Below, piece after piece: positions 7,113 to 14,652 of a stretch of 40,764 nt of DNA. Source of the stretch: Candidatus Hydrogenedentota bacterium (lineage in GTDB: Bacteria; Hydrogenedentota; Hydrogenedentia; Hydrogenedentales; JAEUWI01); contig JAJRPE010000482.1 in assembly GCA_024280935.1 (NCBI GenBank), positions 1 through 40,764 of the forward strand. Reading direction: 5' to 3'. The translations under genes and the position numbers were made by a program. Within the stretch, counting starts at the first letter, position 1. Each line of letters begins with the position of its first letter. Below the pieces are notes generated by a model. That model saw only the letters and a program-made list of their open reading frames with translations, did not search any database and had not been told where the DNA came from.

Positions 7113-7703
7113 ATGATTGCATGTTATTGCCGCGTAAGCTCGAAGAGCCAAAAGAACGACAGCCAGCGGGCCGAGATTCGGCGGTGGTTGAAGGGGCACG
7201 ACATCGAGGCGGATGCTGTGACCTGGTTCGAAGACAAGGAATCTGCGAAGTCGCTAGAACGTCCGGCTTTGGCGGCGATGCAGGAAGCCATCTTCTCGGG
7301 GAATGTAAAGACCGTTGTGGTTTGGAAGCTGGACCGTATTTCCCGCAATCTGCAGGACGGTATCAACTTGCTTGCCGGATGGTGTGACCGTGGCGTGCGG
7401 GTGGTCTCTGTGACCCAGCAAATCGACATGTCCGGAGCCGTGGGGCGGATGGTGGCCAGTGTCATGTTTGGTCTGGCGGAAATAGAATTAGAGTACCGCC
7501 GGGAGCGCCAGGCCGCAGGTATTCGCGTGGCCCAGGGCAAAGGGGTCTACCAGGGCCGGAAGAAGGGGACAACGAAGGCCAAGCCTGCTCGCGCCAGAGA
7601 GCTGCAGGAGCAGGGCCTAACGACCTCAGAGATTGCCACTGTCCTGGGCGTGAGCGCCCGGACAGTTTTCCGGTACCTGGTCGCCGTGGGGGAGAAGGAG
7701 TAG
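7113..7703 (+). CDS. Serine recombinase (resolvase/invertase family)
   Basis: The second ATG (7113) is chosen because AGGAGG ends 8 bp before it and the protein then starts MIACYCRVSSKSQ, as the family does. The 196-residue protein has the catalytic serine in YCRVSS (residue 9), the WFEDKESAKSLERPALAAM segment, the LDRISRNLQDG motif, the VGRMVASVMFGLAEIELEYR helix leading into the long E helix, and a C-terminal HTH (TTSEIATVLGVSARTVFRYL). Length and order match Tn3/Hin-type resolvases. With the repeats upstream it likely resolves plasmid multimers. A 47-bp relic of its 3' end lies at 9029. Confidence 0.92.
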   Translation: MIACYCRVSSKSQKNDSQRAEIRRWLKGHDIEADAVTWFEDKESAKSLERPALAAMQEAIFSGNVKTVVVWKLDRISRNLQDGINLLAGWCDRGVRVVSVTQQIDMSGAVGRMVASVMFGLAEIELEYRRERQAAGIRVAQGKGVYQGRKKGTTKAKPARARELQEQGLTTSEIATVLGVSARTVFRYLVAVGEKE

Positions 7704-7943
7704 TAGGGGGAATAGGTCTGAACGGCGATTACGAAGAAGTATATCTCAACGCCTATGTGGAACATTCCCCAGGCCCTTGAAAAGCTAACCCCCGATACGC
7801 TCTACTGACAAAGCCTGAACGCCCAAACAAAGGCGGCAGTATAGCCCCATCACGGATGCACTTAATAAACACGATCCAGTGTCCAAACAATGGGGTCCAC
7901 TTCTGGGGAAACGATAGCGTTAGCAACCAGAATAATCGGAACT

Positions 7944-7956
7944 TACGAAGTTCGTA
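7944..7956. promoter_or_regulatory. Palindrome TACGAAGTTCGTA before the secreted-protein gene
   Basis: A 13-base odd palindrome (6-bp arms) lies 22 bp upstream of the start codon at 7979 and just before its AGGAGGAG ribosome binding site; it could be an operator. The rest of 7704-7943 shows no gene and no other clear signal. Confidence 0.35.
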
Positions 7957-7978
7957 TCAGCAGGAGGAGTAGTCAGAA

Positions 7979-8911
7979 ATGTTATTAAAATATCCATTAA
8001 GAGTTCTGAGCTTAACGCTGGTTTGTGTCGCAACGGCATTCAGTGTTAGTGCAGATAAGTTTTTCGACACCCGCGTCTATATCGCTTTGGAAGCAAACGG
8101 CCAAATTTCGGGCGAGCTCGTAGGAGAATCAGGAAGGAGCCTCTCTCGCCAAGACATCTGCACACTAGCTCTCAAGCACCTGGAACAAGAAGCAGTAAAC
8201 GCAGGGATTTCCAACCCCAAAGGCATCACCCGCGCTTTATTTGAAGGTAAATTCAATCCCGACATCAAAGACCTTCGCCTCGCCTATGACGGCATCGAAC
8301 CCCCAAAAGGGCAAGCAATGCTAAACCACCTCAACGAAAACTGCCCAAAATTCGTAGAGCACCTGATTAAAAGCGGAACCATCACAGGAGACATCGTTAA
8401 GAAACTGGATAAAAACGGCAACCCTCTCCGCGATGAAAGAAAAAGAGAAGTAATAGTATCAGCCACAGCCACAGAAGTGCCCTCTTCAGGCTATCTTGGT
8501 GCCGTACACGCCGAATACCGCAATGACAAATGGAACGAGATGTTCGGTTCGCTCAAGTCCCTACAAAACCTAGAAACAAAAGTTGTTATAGACGGAGAGG
8601 TTCAAACGCGCACTATGAATGCCCAAGATATCGGCTTACGCGCCGTCATGCGCTTGAGCACACCAGAACGTTTCGCGAAAAATTTCGGGATTAGAAAAGA
8701 TGCGAACCTCACTTACGACGCGGCCATGAAACAACTCTCAAATAACCCTGTCGCAAAAGCAGCCCTCAAGGATGAAATACAACAATCCTTAGAAACCCAA
8801 TGCGCTTTCACCTACTTCAGACTCCAAACCTGGGATGAAGACAGCAACTTCAACCTCCTGCGGGATTATAACGCGATACGTCGTTATTACATTACGACCA
8901 AGAATGTTTGA
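7979..8911 (+). CDS. Secreted protein of unknown function, 310 residues
   Basis: A strong AGGAGGAG precedes the ATG. Residues 1-25 are a signal peptide (LRVLSLTLVCVATAFSVSA, cleaved before DKFF). The mature protein is soluble, helix-rich and lysine-rich, with two cysteines in the first half (ICTLALKHLEQ and NENCPKFVEHL) and one near the end (ETQCAFTYFRLQTW) that might form disulfides. No repeats or catalytic motif are recognised. Codon use is more AT-rich than the recombinase before it. It stands alone between an intact recombinase gene and a relic of that gene's 3' end, suggesting it arrived as a cassette. Function unknown. Confidence 0.75.
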   Translation: MLLKYPLRVLSLTLVCVATAFSVSADKFFDTRVYIALEANGQISGELVGESGRSLSRQDICTLALKHLEQEAVNAGISNPKGITRALFEGKFNPDIKDLRLAYDGIEPPKGQAMLNHLNENCPKFVEHLIKSGTITGDIVKKLDKNGNPLRDERKREVIVSATATEVPSSGYLGAVHAEYRNDKWNEMFGSLKSLQNLETKVVIDGEVQTRTMNAQDIGLRAVMRLSTPERFAKNFGIRKDANLTYDAAMKQLSNNPVAKAALKDEIQQSLETQCAFTYFRLQTWDEDSNFNLLRDYNAIRRYYITTKNV

Positions 8912-9028
8912 AGAGATTCAATAGAAATAAGAGAAGACGTGAAGGAGCTGCAGGAAGAGTTGGAAAGACTCAAGGCGAAACGTGATGCAATAATTAGCCG
9001 CGCGAAAGCTAATAAATAGTTGTTTAGA

Positions 9029-9075
9029 CGTGAGTGTTCGGACAGTTTTTCGTTACCTGGGCGACGTGGGGAGGG
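9029..9075 (+). pseudogene. Relic of a resolvase 3' end
   Basis: The sequence from CGTGAGTGTTCGGACAG onward aligns with the last codons of the recombinase gene (from CGTGAGCGCCCGGACAG, about 7649) over roughly 45 bp with scattered changes, encoding VSVRTVFRYLGDVG against VSARTVFRYLVAVG. No start or catalytic part remains. Confidence 0.72.
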
Positions 9076-9126
9076 GAGCGTTACAGGCGGTGAGCAGTGG
9101 CCACGGCCTGACGAGCTATTTTATGT

Positions 9127-9336
9127 TTACGGGACTAAATCAGCTTCAGCCACGCGACTAATGTGGCTATTGAGGTAACCGCCTGTTTGAATGGGTTTAA
9201 AGCTTCCATTAATACGTTGTGTCTCAACTGTGCGATTATTCTCTAGTTCCACAAGGTAGTAGCGCCCATCTTCGGCATCCTGTGTGCGAGAGAGGTATTG
9301 GAATTTTTGAGCGCCGTCGGTTGGTATCAAATACAT
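9127..9336 (-). CDS. Small protein at the end of the CD-NTase operon, 69 residues
   Basis: Begins MYLIPTDGAQKFQYLS with GGAG in the leader, 45 bp after the preceding gene on the same strand. The sequence (GRYYLVELENNRTVETQRI) suggests a small beta-rich domain. No signal peptide or TM segment. It is last in a five-gene run with the CD-NTase and SLATT genes and may be an accessory or regulator. No family recognised; it could also be an independent passenger gene. Confidence 0.55.
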   Translation of the reverse strand: MYLIPTDGAQKFQYLSRTQDAEDGRYYLVELENNRTVETQRINGSFKPIQTGGYLNSHISRVAEADLVP

Positions 9337-9380
9337 TCTTCGTATCTCCGTGTCTGCGGTTTGGTGTCCAGCGGAATTTG

Positions 9381-9563
9381 TCAGCTTTTCTTACTGGGGC
9401 TGCTCTCATGTGTAGGAGCCTTTGGTGGCTTCACTGGCGGCATAGGAACCTTGTGCGTAGTCGGAGGTAGACTGCGCCCTTCATTATTTATTGGAGCTTT
9501 TTGCCTCACGCTTTGAGGTTTGCTTGATGGACCGCTGCTCTTGCCGGGATTTTTTTTAGACAT
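9381..9563 (-). CDS. Tiny proline/lysine-rich protein in the CD-NTase operon, 60 residues
   Basis: Starts MSKKNPGKSSGPSSKP behind a good AGGAG site. The sequence is low-complexity (Pro, Ser, Lys; VPMPPVKPPKAP), so it is probably disordered. It follows the second membrane protein after 14 bp. Low-complexity proteins are weak ORF predictions, but the ribosome binding site and placement favour a real gene. Function unknown. Confidence 0.5.
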   Translation of the reverse strand: MSKKNPGKSSGPSSKPQSVRQKAPINNEGRSLPPTTHKVPMPPVKPPKAPTHESSPSKKS

Positions 9564-9577
9564 GACTTGACTCCTAT

Positions 9578-10120
9578 CTAGAAGTTTTCGAAGAATTTAT
9601 CGGCATTGGACTCTGCTCTACCCATGAATTTGTTGCGCACCGGAAGTGGGCTTTGCCCAAGATATTCCCGTGCGGCTTTTGATTTTTCAGACTTCAGTTT
9701 CATCACTAATTCGTGAATCTCCTTTTCTGTTAACTCACCATTGGAAACCGGGAACCAGTCTCGTTGTGCGGACAGGAATATTTCATCCATAGCTGCCAAG
9801 AGCCGGGGAAGCGACTTCATTCTTTTGTCGATTGGAGTATGACTACGCAAAGCGCCTACAACCTGTGAAGATGCGATGATGGTTGCCCAAATTTCCGAGT
9901 GTTTTTGCCAGATAACCCAAGCTCCGATGCCTCCACTAGATGCAAGAGCAACTATCCAGTTCATTGCCATCTGGCAGCGCTCGTTGAATATCAAATACTC
10001 TTCGAGATAGTACAAGTGGACTCTGAGTGAAACTAGTTCTTTCCAGTATTTCTGTTGATAGATACTTATTTCGTTTCTCGCCGCTGTGTTTTGTGATTCA
10101 GCTACCTCTTGACTGTCCAT
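9578..10120 (-). CDS. Two-TM SLATT-like protein, candidate effector
   Basis: A 180-residue protein starting MDSQEVAESQNTAARNE behind AGGAAA. An amphipathic N-terminal helix (YYLEEYLIFNERCQMAMN) leads into two adjacent membrane helices (NWIVALASSGGIGAWVIW and IWATIIASSQVVGAL, about 54-90), followed by a long cytosolic helical part. This order is that of SLATT-type proteins, proposed pore-forming effectors linked to nucleotide-signal defence. It is the second such protein in this operon, 60 bp after the first, so the pair may form a heteromeric membrane complex (inference). Confidence 0.65.
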   Translation of the reverse strand: MDSQEVAESQNTAARNEISIYQQKYWKELVSLRVHLYYLEEYLIFNERCQMAMNWIVALASSGGIGAWVIWQKHSEIWATIIASSQVVGALRSHTPIDKRMKSLPRLLAAMDEIFLSAQRDWFPVSNGELTEKEIHELVMKLKSEKSKAAREYLGQSPLPVRNKFMGRAESNADKFFENF

Positions 10121-10180
10121 AGATTTTCCTACTTTGGGGCCTCACTTAGTAGCGATTTTTCTACAGTATAAGTTCGACCG

Positions 10181-10705
10181 TTAAGAATCATCATCAGTGT
10201 TTTCTTGGTCCACGTCGAAGTAGTAGTCACCTTTTTGAATTTTAGCTTGGGCGCTCCGGAAACACCATTCAGGGGCAGTGAAGCTAGGGCTTCGAGCTTG
10301 CTCCAAACGGTCGATGAACGTTTGGACCTGTTGTTCAAATTCTGGAACTGTGTTCTTAGAACTGACAACGGCCGCGAAACGAAACCGGTCTTGAAGGTTC
10401 TTGTACTCGCCTGCAAGTTGAACGCACTGGGAAAGATAATCGTCGAATTTCAGAGCGGAGTATATGGAAGGCAATAAACCAGCAAGGAAGGCGGCCGCCG
10501 CAAGGAATAACTTGATGGCCTGAAGGTCTGACGCAGTGAGTATTTCCCATGTTGCAATGGAACCAAGAAGGAGAGGTAGGGCGATGAAACATGCCTTAAT
10601 GATGCGTAAGCAGCGAAGCCAGATAAAAAGAGACGTGGAAGTGTAAAGACAGCTTTCGGAGAGGCGGCGACATTCCTGGACTAGCTGGGCGCGTTTTGTT
10701 GTCAT
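10181..10705 (-). CDS. SLATT-domain membrane protein, candidate effector
   Basis: The start at 10705 (MTTKRAQLVQECRRLSESC) lies 5 bp after the CD-NTase stop, with AGGA in between; the longer frame would start inside the CD-NTase gene. At 174 residues it has two membrane helices (about 32-75: CLRIIKACFIALPLLLGSIA and IKLFLAAAAFLAGLLPSIYS), then the SLATT segment KFDDYLSQCVQLAGEYKNLQ and a helical C-terminus. SLATT proteins occur beside SMODS nucleotidyltransferases and are thought to open membranes when a cyclic-nucleotide signal arrives, killing the infected cell. The tight coupling to the CD-NTase supports this. Confidence 0.82.
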   Translation of the reverse strand: MTTKRAQLVQECRRLSESCLYTSTSLFIWLRCLRIIKACFIALPLLLGSIATWEILTASDLQAIKLFLAAAAFLAGLLPSIYSALKFDDYLSQCVQLAGEYKNLQDRFRFAAVVSSKNTVPEFEQQVQTFIDRLEQARSPSFTAPEWCFRSAQAKIQKGDYYFDVDQENTDDDS

Positions 10706-10710
10706 GGTGG

Positions 10711-11586
10711 TTATCCTGTAGGGATGTCTGGTCCGAAAATCTTCTGCCATTCACTGCCGGCGCTATAAGGCATGTCGTCACTCTCAAATTTACATGCTTT
10801 GCAGGCGCGTGCGTAGGCCGTGTCCGCACGACTGAGCCAAGAATTCCCAAGGAAAAGCATTTCATAGGTGCCGGGGACCCAGAGGTATCCGTTGGCTTTT
10901 CCTTTGAGAAAATTGAGGTAGTCGCGAATCATCCAGTCATAGTACACAGTTGATTTGTCGCGATACTCCCAGGATTCAAGAAACTCGATGCCTGTAAGCT
11001 CTATCAAAAAGGACTTAATTGGTACATTGCAGTAATCCTGCCAACGCTTCATCATTCTGATGAGGTGCCTTGTATTTTCATTGGTGTTGTCGTTGGATAT
11101 CTTGACGTGAGCTATCTCGGCGTAAGGGTCTGCTTTTTTGTAGGTCCCACCGCCGTGTGTATCACATATCCAAAATTGGTTGTTTGTGAGCAAAAAGGCT
11201 GGGAGAACTTCTACGGCGTAGCTCCCGAAGCCTACTAGGACAACCTGGCCATCACCTCGGAGGCTTGTGTTTGGGTAGGTATAAGCGACAACAGTCTTAA
11301 CTTCTTGCAGGATTTGGGATTGCTTGTTTCCTGGTCGTAGCTGGTAGCGTTCGTATACGGAATTCGGGAGAATGAAAAGGATATCTATGTCGCGAGGTGG
11401 TCGAATTTGAGTAGATTTTCCCCAGGACCCGATAAGGAGGCTATTGGCGGAAGATAATTTCGTACCGTAGTAATGAGCGTTGAGACAGGTACGAATCCCC
11501 CTGTGCTTTGTCGTTCCGTCAGTCTTCTGAGGCTGGGTCAGGAGCAGTTTTCCTAAAAAGGCGGAAAATCTATGGGCTACGGTCAA
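10711..11586 (-). CDS. CD-NTase (SMODS) cyclic-oligonucleotide synthase, CBASS-like
   Basis: A 291-residue nucleotidyltransferase, read from a TTG start at 11586. Motifs of the SMODS family are clear: HRGIRTCLNAHYYG, the GS motif in SLLIGSWGKSTQIRPP (about 49-64), the metal-binding DID at about 66-68 (RDIDILFIL), and a third acidic residue in YAVEVLPAFLL. These enzymes make cyclic di- or trinucleotides on phage infection and activate a linked effector; here the next genes are SLATT proteins instead of the more common phospholipase or nuclease. No ubiquitin-like Cap2/Cap3 or HORMA/TRIP13 genes are present, so it would be a minimal layout. Confidence 0.87.
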   Translation of the reverse strand: MTVAHRFSAFLGKLLLTQPQKTDGTTKHRGIRTCLNAHYYGTKLSSANSLLIGSWGKSTQIRPPRDIDILFILPNSVYERYQLRPGNKQSQILQEVKTVVAYTYPNTSLRGDGQVVLVGFGSYAVEVLPAFLLTNNQFWICDTHGGGTYKKADPYAEIAHVKISNDNTNENTRHLIRMMKRWQDYCNVPIKSFLIELTGIEFLESWEYRDKSTVYYDWMIRDYLNFLKGKANGYLWVPGTYEMLFLGNSWLSRADTAYARACKACKFESDDMPYSAGSEWQKIFGPDIPTG

Positions 11587-11705
11587 ATCCCTTTTCCTTT
11601 GGCTTCAATATACGTGATGAACTGCTATTATACAGCATTGTATCTCTTAAAATTGAATTCACAGAGTACTACATTTTTGACCCCAAAAATATTTACGGAG
11701 CCACC

Positions 11706-11840
11706 CTTTTCCTACAGCCCCGCAAGCCTGTGAGCGTGTTGTTTCGGGTTTACGCCATCTCGAAGCGCTCGACGTGTATTTCGTCTACGTGCTTCCGCCT
11801 GTGCCAGGTCATATCCGGCGAAATCCCGTTGAACTCAACG
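11706..11840 (-). pseudogene. Relic of a higA gene (graft-type antitoxin) with its 3' flank
   Basis: From CTTTTCCTACAGCCCC on, the sequence aligns with 34528-34632, the 3' flank and C-terminal codons of the intact antitoxin gene at 34573. TCGAAGCG, GACGTGTATTTCGTC and ACGTGCTTCCGC are shared. It then jumps to ATATCCGGCGAAAT, matching 34702 onward, so about 70 bp are deleted. The stop codon is also lost. It lies just downstream of the unrelated higBA locus, suggesting replacement of one module by another. The rest of 11587-11705 shows nothing clear. Confidence 0.72.
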
Positions 11841-11847
11841 TTCAAAG

Positions 11848-12174
11848 TCAGCTATCAGGTGTATTTTGTCCAATACCTGATAGTGTCACTGGAGAATGGT
11901 TGGGAAATTGAACGGTGATGCTAAGTTCCCCGCCCATAGCCCTCACATGATTTTGTAACGTGGATAACATCATATCGGAGCGTTTCTCTATCCGGGAGAT
12001 ATTCTCCTGGTTGATGTTTAGTTTCCTGGCCAGTTCCGTTTGCGTAAGCTTTTGTGCCTTACGCAGTTCTTCTAGCGTTAGGTATTCGTCTAAGATTTCC
12101 TCCCCTCGGCGCTCTATTTCCTCGCGTCTATCTTTGGGAAGGGCATTCATGACATCCTTTAGTTTCTTAGTCAT
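11848..12174 (-). CDS. higA: HigA-type antitoxin, XRE-family regulator
   Basis: A 108-residue protein with an N-terminal charged region (NALPKDRREEIERRGEEIL) and a Cro/C1 HTH at about 32-88: LRKAQKLTQTELARKLNINQ, then ENISRIEKRSDMMLSTLQNH. This is the antitoxin type paired with Gp49-like HigB toxins. It overlaps the toxin gene by 8 bp and is second in the operon, the order typical of higBA. It would neutralise the toxin and repress the operon by binding the inverted repeat at 12539-12580. Confidence 0.87.
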   Translation of the reverse strand: MTKKLKDVMNALPKDRREEIERRGEEILDEYLTLEELRKAQKLTQTELARKLNINQENISRIEKRSDMMLSTLQNHVRAMGGELSITVQFPNHSPVTLSGIGQNTPDS

Positions 12175-12535
12175 TTTCTTTTCCCTTCAGTTGTTGTAAA
12201 TGGTCATTAAATCTAGTATCTGCTTTTTTGATGAGCTGTTTATAAAACCGCTTTTGGCCCGTTCCAGATTTGTCGCCAGCCACCAGCAAGATGGCCGTTC
12301 GCTCTGGGTCGAACGCAAAGGCGACACGCCAGACGCCATCATCGGCGTTAAAGCGCAGTTCCTTCATATTCTTATGCTTCGAGGCTTTCAGCGTATCTAC
12401 ATTGGGGCGGCCTAAGGTGGGTCCCAGTTTTCTAAGAGGTATTAGCGACGCTAACAGCTCATCTTGAACTTCCTCAGAAAGCATTGAAAACTCATCGTAA
12501 AAGTCCGAATAAAATTCTATGTTCCAATCATCCAT
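12167..12535 (-). CDS. higB: HigB/RelE-superfamily toxin (Gp49-like)
   Basis: A 122-residue protein: MDDWNIEFYSDFYDEFSML, then VQDELLASLIPLRKLGPTLGRP, KHKNMKELRFNADDGVWRVAFAFDP and the C-terminal GDKSGTGQKRFYKQLIKKAD. This pattern fits the phage-derived Gp49/HigB family of ribosome-dependent mRNA endonucleases; conserved basic and aromatic residues (KELRF, RVAFAFDP) are present. It is transcribed first, with the antitoxin gene overlapping. As a plasmid addiction module it would penalise plasmid loss. Confidence 0.87.
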   Translation of the reverse strand: MDDWNIEFYSDFYDEFSMLSEEVQDELLASLIPLRKLGPTLGRPNVDTLKASKHKNMKELRFNADDGVWRVAFAFDPERTAILLVAGDKSGTGQKRFYKQLIKKADTRFNDHLQQLKGKEND

Positions 12536-12538
12536 ACC

Positions 12539-12580
12539 TAATTATGACCTAGAAATCATATGATGTCAAGGTCATAATTA
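12539..12580. promoter_or_regulatory. Operator-like inverted repeat of the higBA operon
   Basis: TAATTATGACCT (12539-12550) and AGGTCATAATTA (12569-12580) are exact 12-bp complements with an 18-bp spacer. They begin 4 bp upstream of the toxin start codon, the place where a HigA dimer pair would repress the promoter. The rest of 12581-12804 holds no gene; only the leader conserved with 3932-3950 is seen near its end. Confidence 0.7.
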
Positions 12581-12804
12581 TTTGTGGATTTCTTAGCGCA
12601 GAACTATTCAGGAGTGGGGAATGTCTCAGATAGGGGCCTCATAGATGGCCGGACGGTAAGGCTAGGGAGCGATAGGCGAACGTCAGTGCTTCGGAGAGAA
12701 GGGGAGAGGTGATCCGGTTCAGGAGGTCATCCACAGGCTTGTGATAGAAGGTAATACCTGATACTCCTGTCTTATGTTCACAAGATGGGAAGTTGAGAAT
12801 TTGA

Positions 12805-13089
12805 ATGGGTGATTCATCGGACATGTCCGATATTGGGCGCTTTCTTCGGAGCGCGGAAGGGCAGGAGTACTTGGAGGGCTTTGCGGCCTTGCTGCTAAAC
12901 CAGACAATTGACGACGTTGAATTCGTCAATCAAGGCGTATTCGTAAGCATGCGCCTCAAGTTGCGTGGGGGAGGGGCTATGGACGTAACCATGCCGGGCT
13001 TTGATATAGGCGCGCTCCGCGAGCAATTTGAAGATGTGATGGAGCGGGAATACTACACGGACTATCCCGCCCGCACTCCCACCCCTTAA
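12805..13089 (+). CDS. Unknown 94-residue protein, intact copy of the broken gene at 3951
   Basis: Starts MGDSSDMSDIGRFLRSAEGQ and continues with TIDDVEFVNQG, LRGGGAMDVTMPGFDIGALREQFEDVMEREY. It is acidic and soluble with no signal peptide. A frameshifted copy lies near parA, and both carry GAAGTTGAGAA shortly before the start, so gene and leader moved together. Its stop overlaps the end of the convergent recombinase gene by 4 bp. Maintenance of one intact copy suggests function, but no family is recognised. Confidence 0.7.
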   Translation: MGDSSDMSDIGRFLRSAEGQEYLEGFAALLLNQTIDDVEFVNQGVFVSMRLKLRGGGAMDVTMPGFDIGALREQFEDVMEREYYTDYPARTPTP

Positions 13090-14063
13090 TAGCTTATTTT
13101 CAACGTAGCCGCGTCTTCGGGTCGGCTTTTGCGGCGGTCGTAAAGCCGCGTGGTGCTTACATTGGCATGGCCCAGGTCTTCCTGGACCTTGGCGATGTCG
13201 GCCTGGTGCTCCAGGGCGTTCGTTGCGCCGGTGGCCCGCAGGGCGTGGGCGGAGAAGGCATCCAGGTCAATGCCCGCCGTTGCGGCGTAGGGCCGCAGAA
13301 TGCCATCCACGGAGTCGGGGTGTAGCCCCTTGTCCAGCCGCCCGGTAACGTTGTTCTTCACCGGCCGGAAGAGGGGCCCCTTCTTCTCGGAGCCATGCCC
13401 GGCTTCTTCCAGGTATTCATAGATACGCTCGACGACGACGGGGTGGGCGACGATGTTTCGGAGGCGTCCCCCTTTGCCGTGTACCCGGAGATAGGGGGTG
13501 CCCCGCCGTTGGTGGAGATCCCCGACGCGCAGGGTGCAGAGTTCTTCCCGGCGAAGCATCTGGTACAAAAAGGTCGCCACCATGGCGCGGTCGCGCTTTC
13601 CCTTCAGGGTGTCGGCCGACGGCGCATGGAGCAAGCGGCGGGCCTGGCCGTCGGAGATGGCCGGGGTCTTGCCCTCGTTGTTGTTGGCCCTGGGGCGCTT
13701 CACGCCCTTGACGGGATTGTGGGTGATGGAATTCTGCTCACAGAGGTAATCAAAAAGGGAACTCAGGGCAGAGAGCTTGGCCCGGATGGTGGCCGGGGCG
13801 TTGCCCAGGGCCTCCATGCGCTTCCTGTAGGCGATGACGTGGGCGCGGGTCACCTCCCGGAACTGATCCGGGTGCTCCAGGGCCAGTAGGCGGGCAAACT
13901 CGCTCACGTGCTTCTCGTAGACGCGCCGGGTCCGGGCGTTGGCGAGGTTCTCCAGCCACTCGACGGCGTCCGGCACCTTCTTGAGCCGGTGGAATTCCTC
14001 GGCGCTGAGGCTAAGGGTCGTCGCGGCCGCCGCTGCGGGTATGATTTCCTTGGTCTTGCTCAT
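13086..14063 (-). CDS. Tyrosine recombinase (XerC/D-like), probable multimer-resolution enzyme
   Basis: A 325-residue protein with a SAM-like N-terminal domain (about 30-120) and a catalytic domain carrying all core residues: Arg in MLRREELCTL (about 171), Lys in VHGKGGRLRN (about 198), HALRATG (His 273, Arg 276), GHANVSTTRLYDRR (His 299, nucleophile Tyr 308). A dif-like site lies 8 bp upstream of the start codon. Plasmids often carry such a pair to resolve multimers; the same enzyme could also integrate cassettes. It differs from the GC-poor genes to its left by high GC content, which continues in the cargo from 15284. Confidence 0.92.
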   Translation of the reverse strand: MSKTKEIIPAAAAATTLSLSAEEFHRLKKVPDAVEWLENLANARTRRVYEKHVSEFARLLALEHPDQFREVTRAHVIAYRKRMEALGNAPATIRAKLSALSSLFDYLCEQNSITHNPVKGVKRPRANNNEGKTPAISDGQARRLLHAPSADTLKGKRDRAMVATFLYQMLRREELCTLRVGDLHQRRGTPYLRVHGKGGRLRNIVAHPVVVERIYEYLEEAGHGSEKKGPLFRPVKNNVTGRLDKGLHPDSVDGILRPYAATAGIDLDAFSAHALRATGATNALEHQADIAKVQEDLGHANVSTTRLYDRRKSRPEDAATLKISY

Positions 14064-14070
14064 GGGCTAG

Positions 14071-14104
14071 TTTACCCTTGATAATGTATTTTATCAAGGG
14101 TAAA
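14071..14104. other. dif/lox-like recombination site
   Basis: Two perfect 14-bp arms, TTTACCCTTGATAA (14071-14084) and its complement (14091-14104), flank the 6-bp spacer TGTATT. A 6-bp spacer between inverted arms ending in ATAA/TTAT is the layout of XerC/XerD dif sites, and TAATGTAT resembles the bacterial dif centre. Its location beside the tyrosine recombinase start suggests it is that enzyme's crossover site and may also serve as operator. Confidence 0.72.
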
Positions 14105-14164
14105 TGGCGGGGGCTGGAAATCTAAGTATCAAATATGAAAAACTCTTACAGGAGGAACGAAGCG

Positions 14165-14209
14165 ATGTGTGTTTTGCATGGTTGTATATTGGCAACCTGG
14201 TCTTTGTAG
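14165..14209 (+). CDS. Possible 14-residue leader ORF before the TIR/TM pair
   Basis: GGAGG at 14151-14155 lies 9 bp before an ATG that opens MCVLHGCILATWSL and a TAG. A strong ribosome binding site on such a short frame, 21 bp before the next gene, suggests a leader peptide or translational coupling device. It may also be a decayed start of a longer gene. Confidence 0.35.
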   Translation: MCVLHGCILATWSL

Positions 14210-14230
14210 GCGGATGACTGGGGTAAGACA

Positions 14231-14644
14231 ATGGATAACAAGCACAAACATTTAGAGTTGATACAGGGGGTCGTAAACCGGCTTTCAACCAATTCCTTTT
14301 TGCTCAAGGGTTGGAGTGTCGTTCTTGTGTCTGCGTTGTTTGCACTATCGGCTCCCGATTCACGGATTGCGTTCGTTTATCTCGCTTACATTCCTGCGAT
14401 CATTTTTTGGGGGTTGGATGGTTTTTTCCTTTGGCAAGAACGGCTTTTTCGTAAGCTCTATGATCGGGTGCGAGTGCTGCCAGAGGATGAGGTAGATTTT
14501 TCAATGGACGTAAGCGTTATCAACGAAGACGACCGTCCTACATGGGGGACTTCGATACTCTCAAAAACGCTCATCCCGTTTCATGGTGTTCTGATTCTTT
14601 CTGTTGTCATTGTGATGGTCTTAACGCTTACTGCGCAGGAGTAA
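14231..14644 (+). CDS. Three-TM membrane protein partnered with a TIR-like protein
   Basis: A 137-residue protein with hydrophobic helices at about 22-42 (SFLLKGWSVVLVSALFALSA), 45-66 (RIAFVYLAYIPAIIFWGLDG) and 113-134 (TLIPFHGVLILSVVIVMVLT). The conserved-looking WQERLFRKLYDRVR follows TM2. I recall similar membrane proteins beside TIR-domain genes in many bacteria. It could be a membrane-damaging effector triggered by the TIR product. The start ATG has only a weak ribosome site, and the leader ORF upstream may set its translation. Confidence 0.7.
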   Translation: MDNKHKHLELIQGVVNRLSTNSFLLKGWSVVLVSALFALSAPDSRIAFVYLAYIPAIIFWGLDGFFLWQERLFRKLYDRVRVLPEDEVDFSMDVSVINEDDRPTWGTSILSKTLIPFHGVLILSVVIVMVLTLTAQE

Positions 14645-14652
14645 CAAGAGTG

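Noticed and set aside
13395-13889. 164-codon frame opposite the tyrosine recombinase
   Set aside because: Shadow of a gene with all catalytic residues; no ribosome site or recognisable product.
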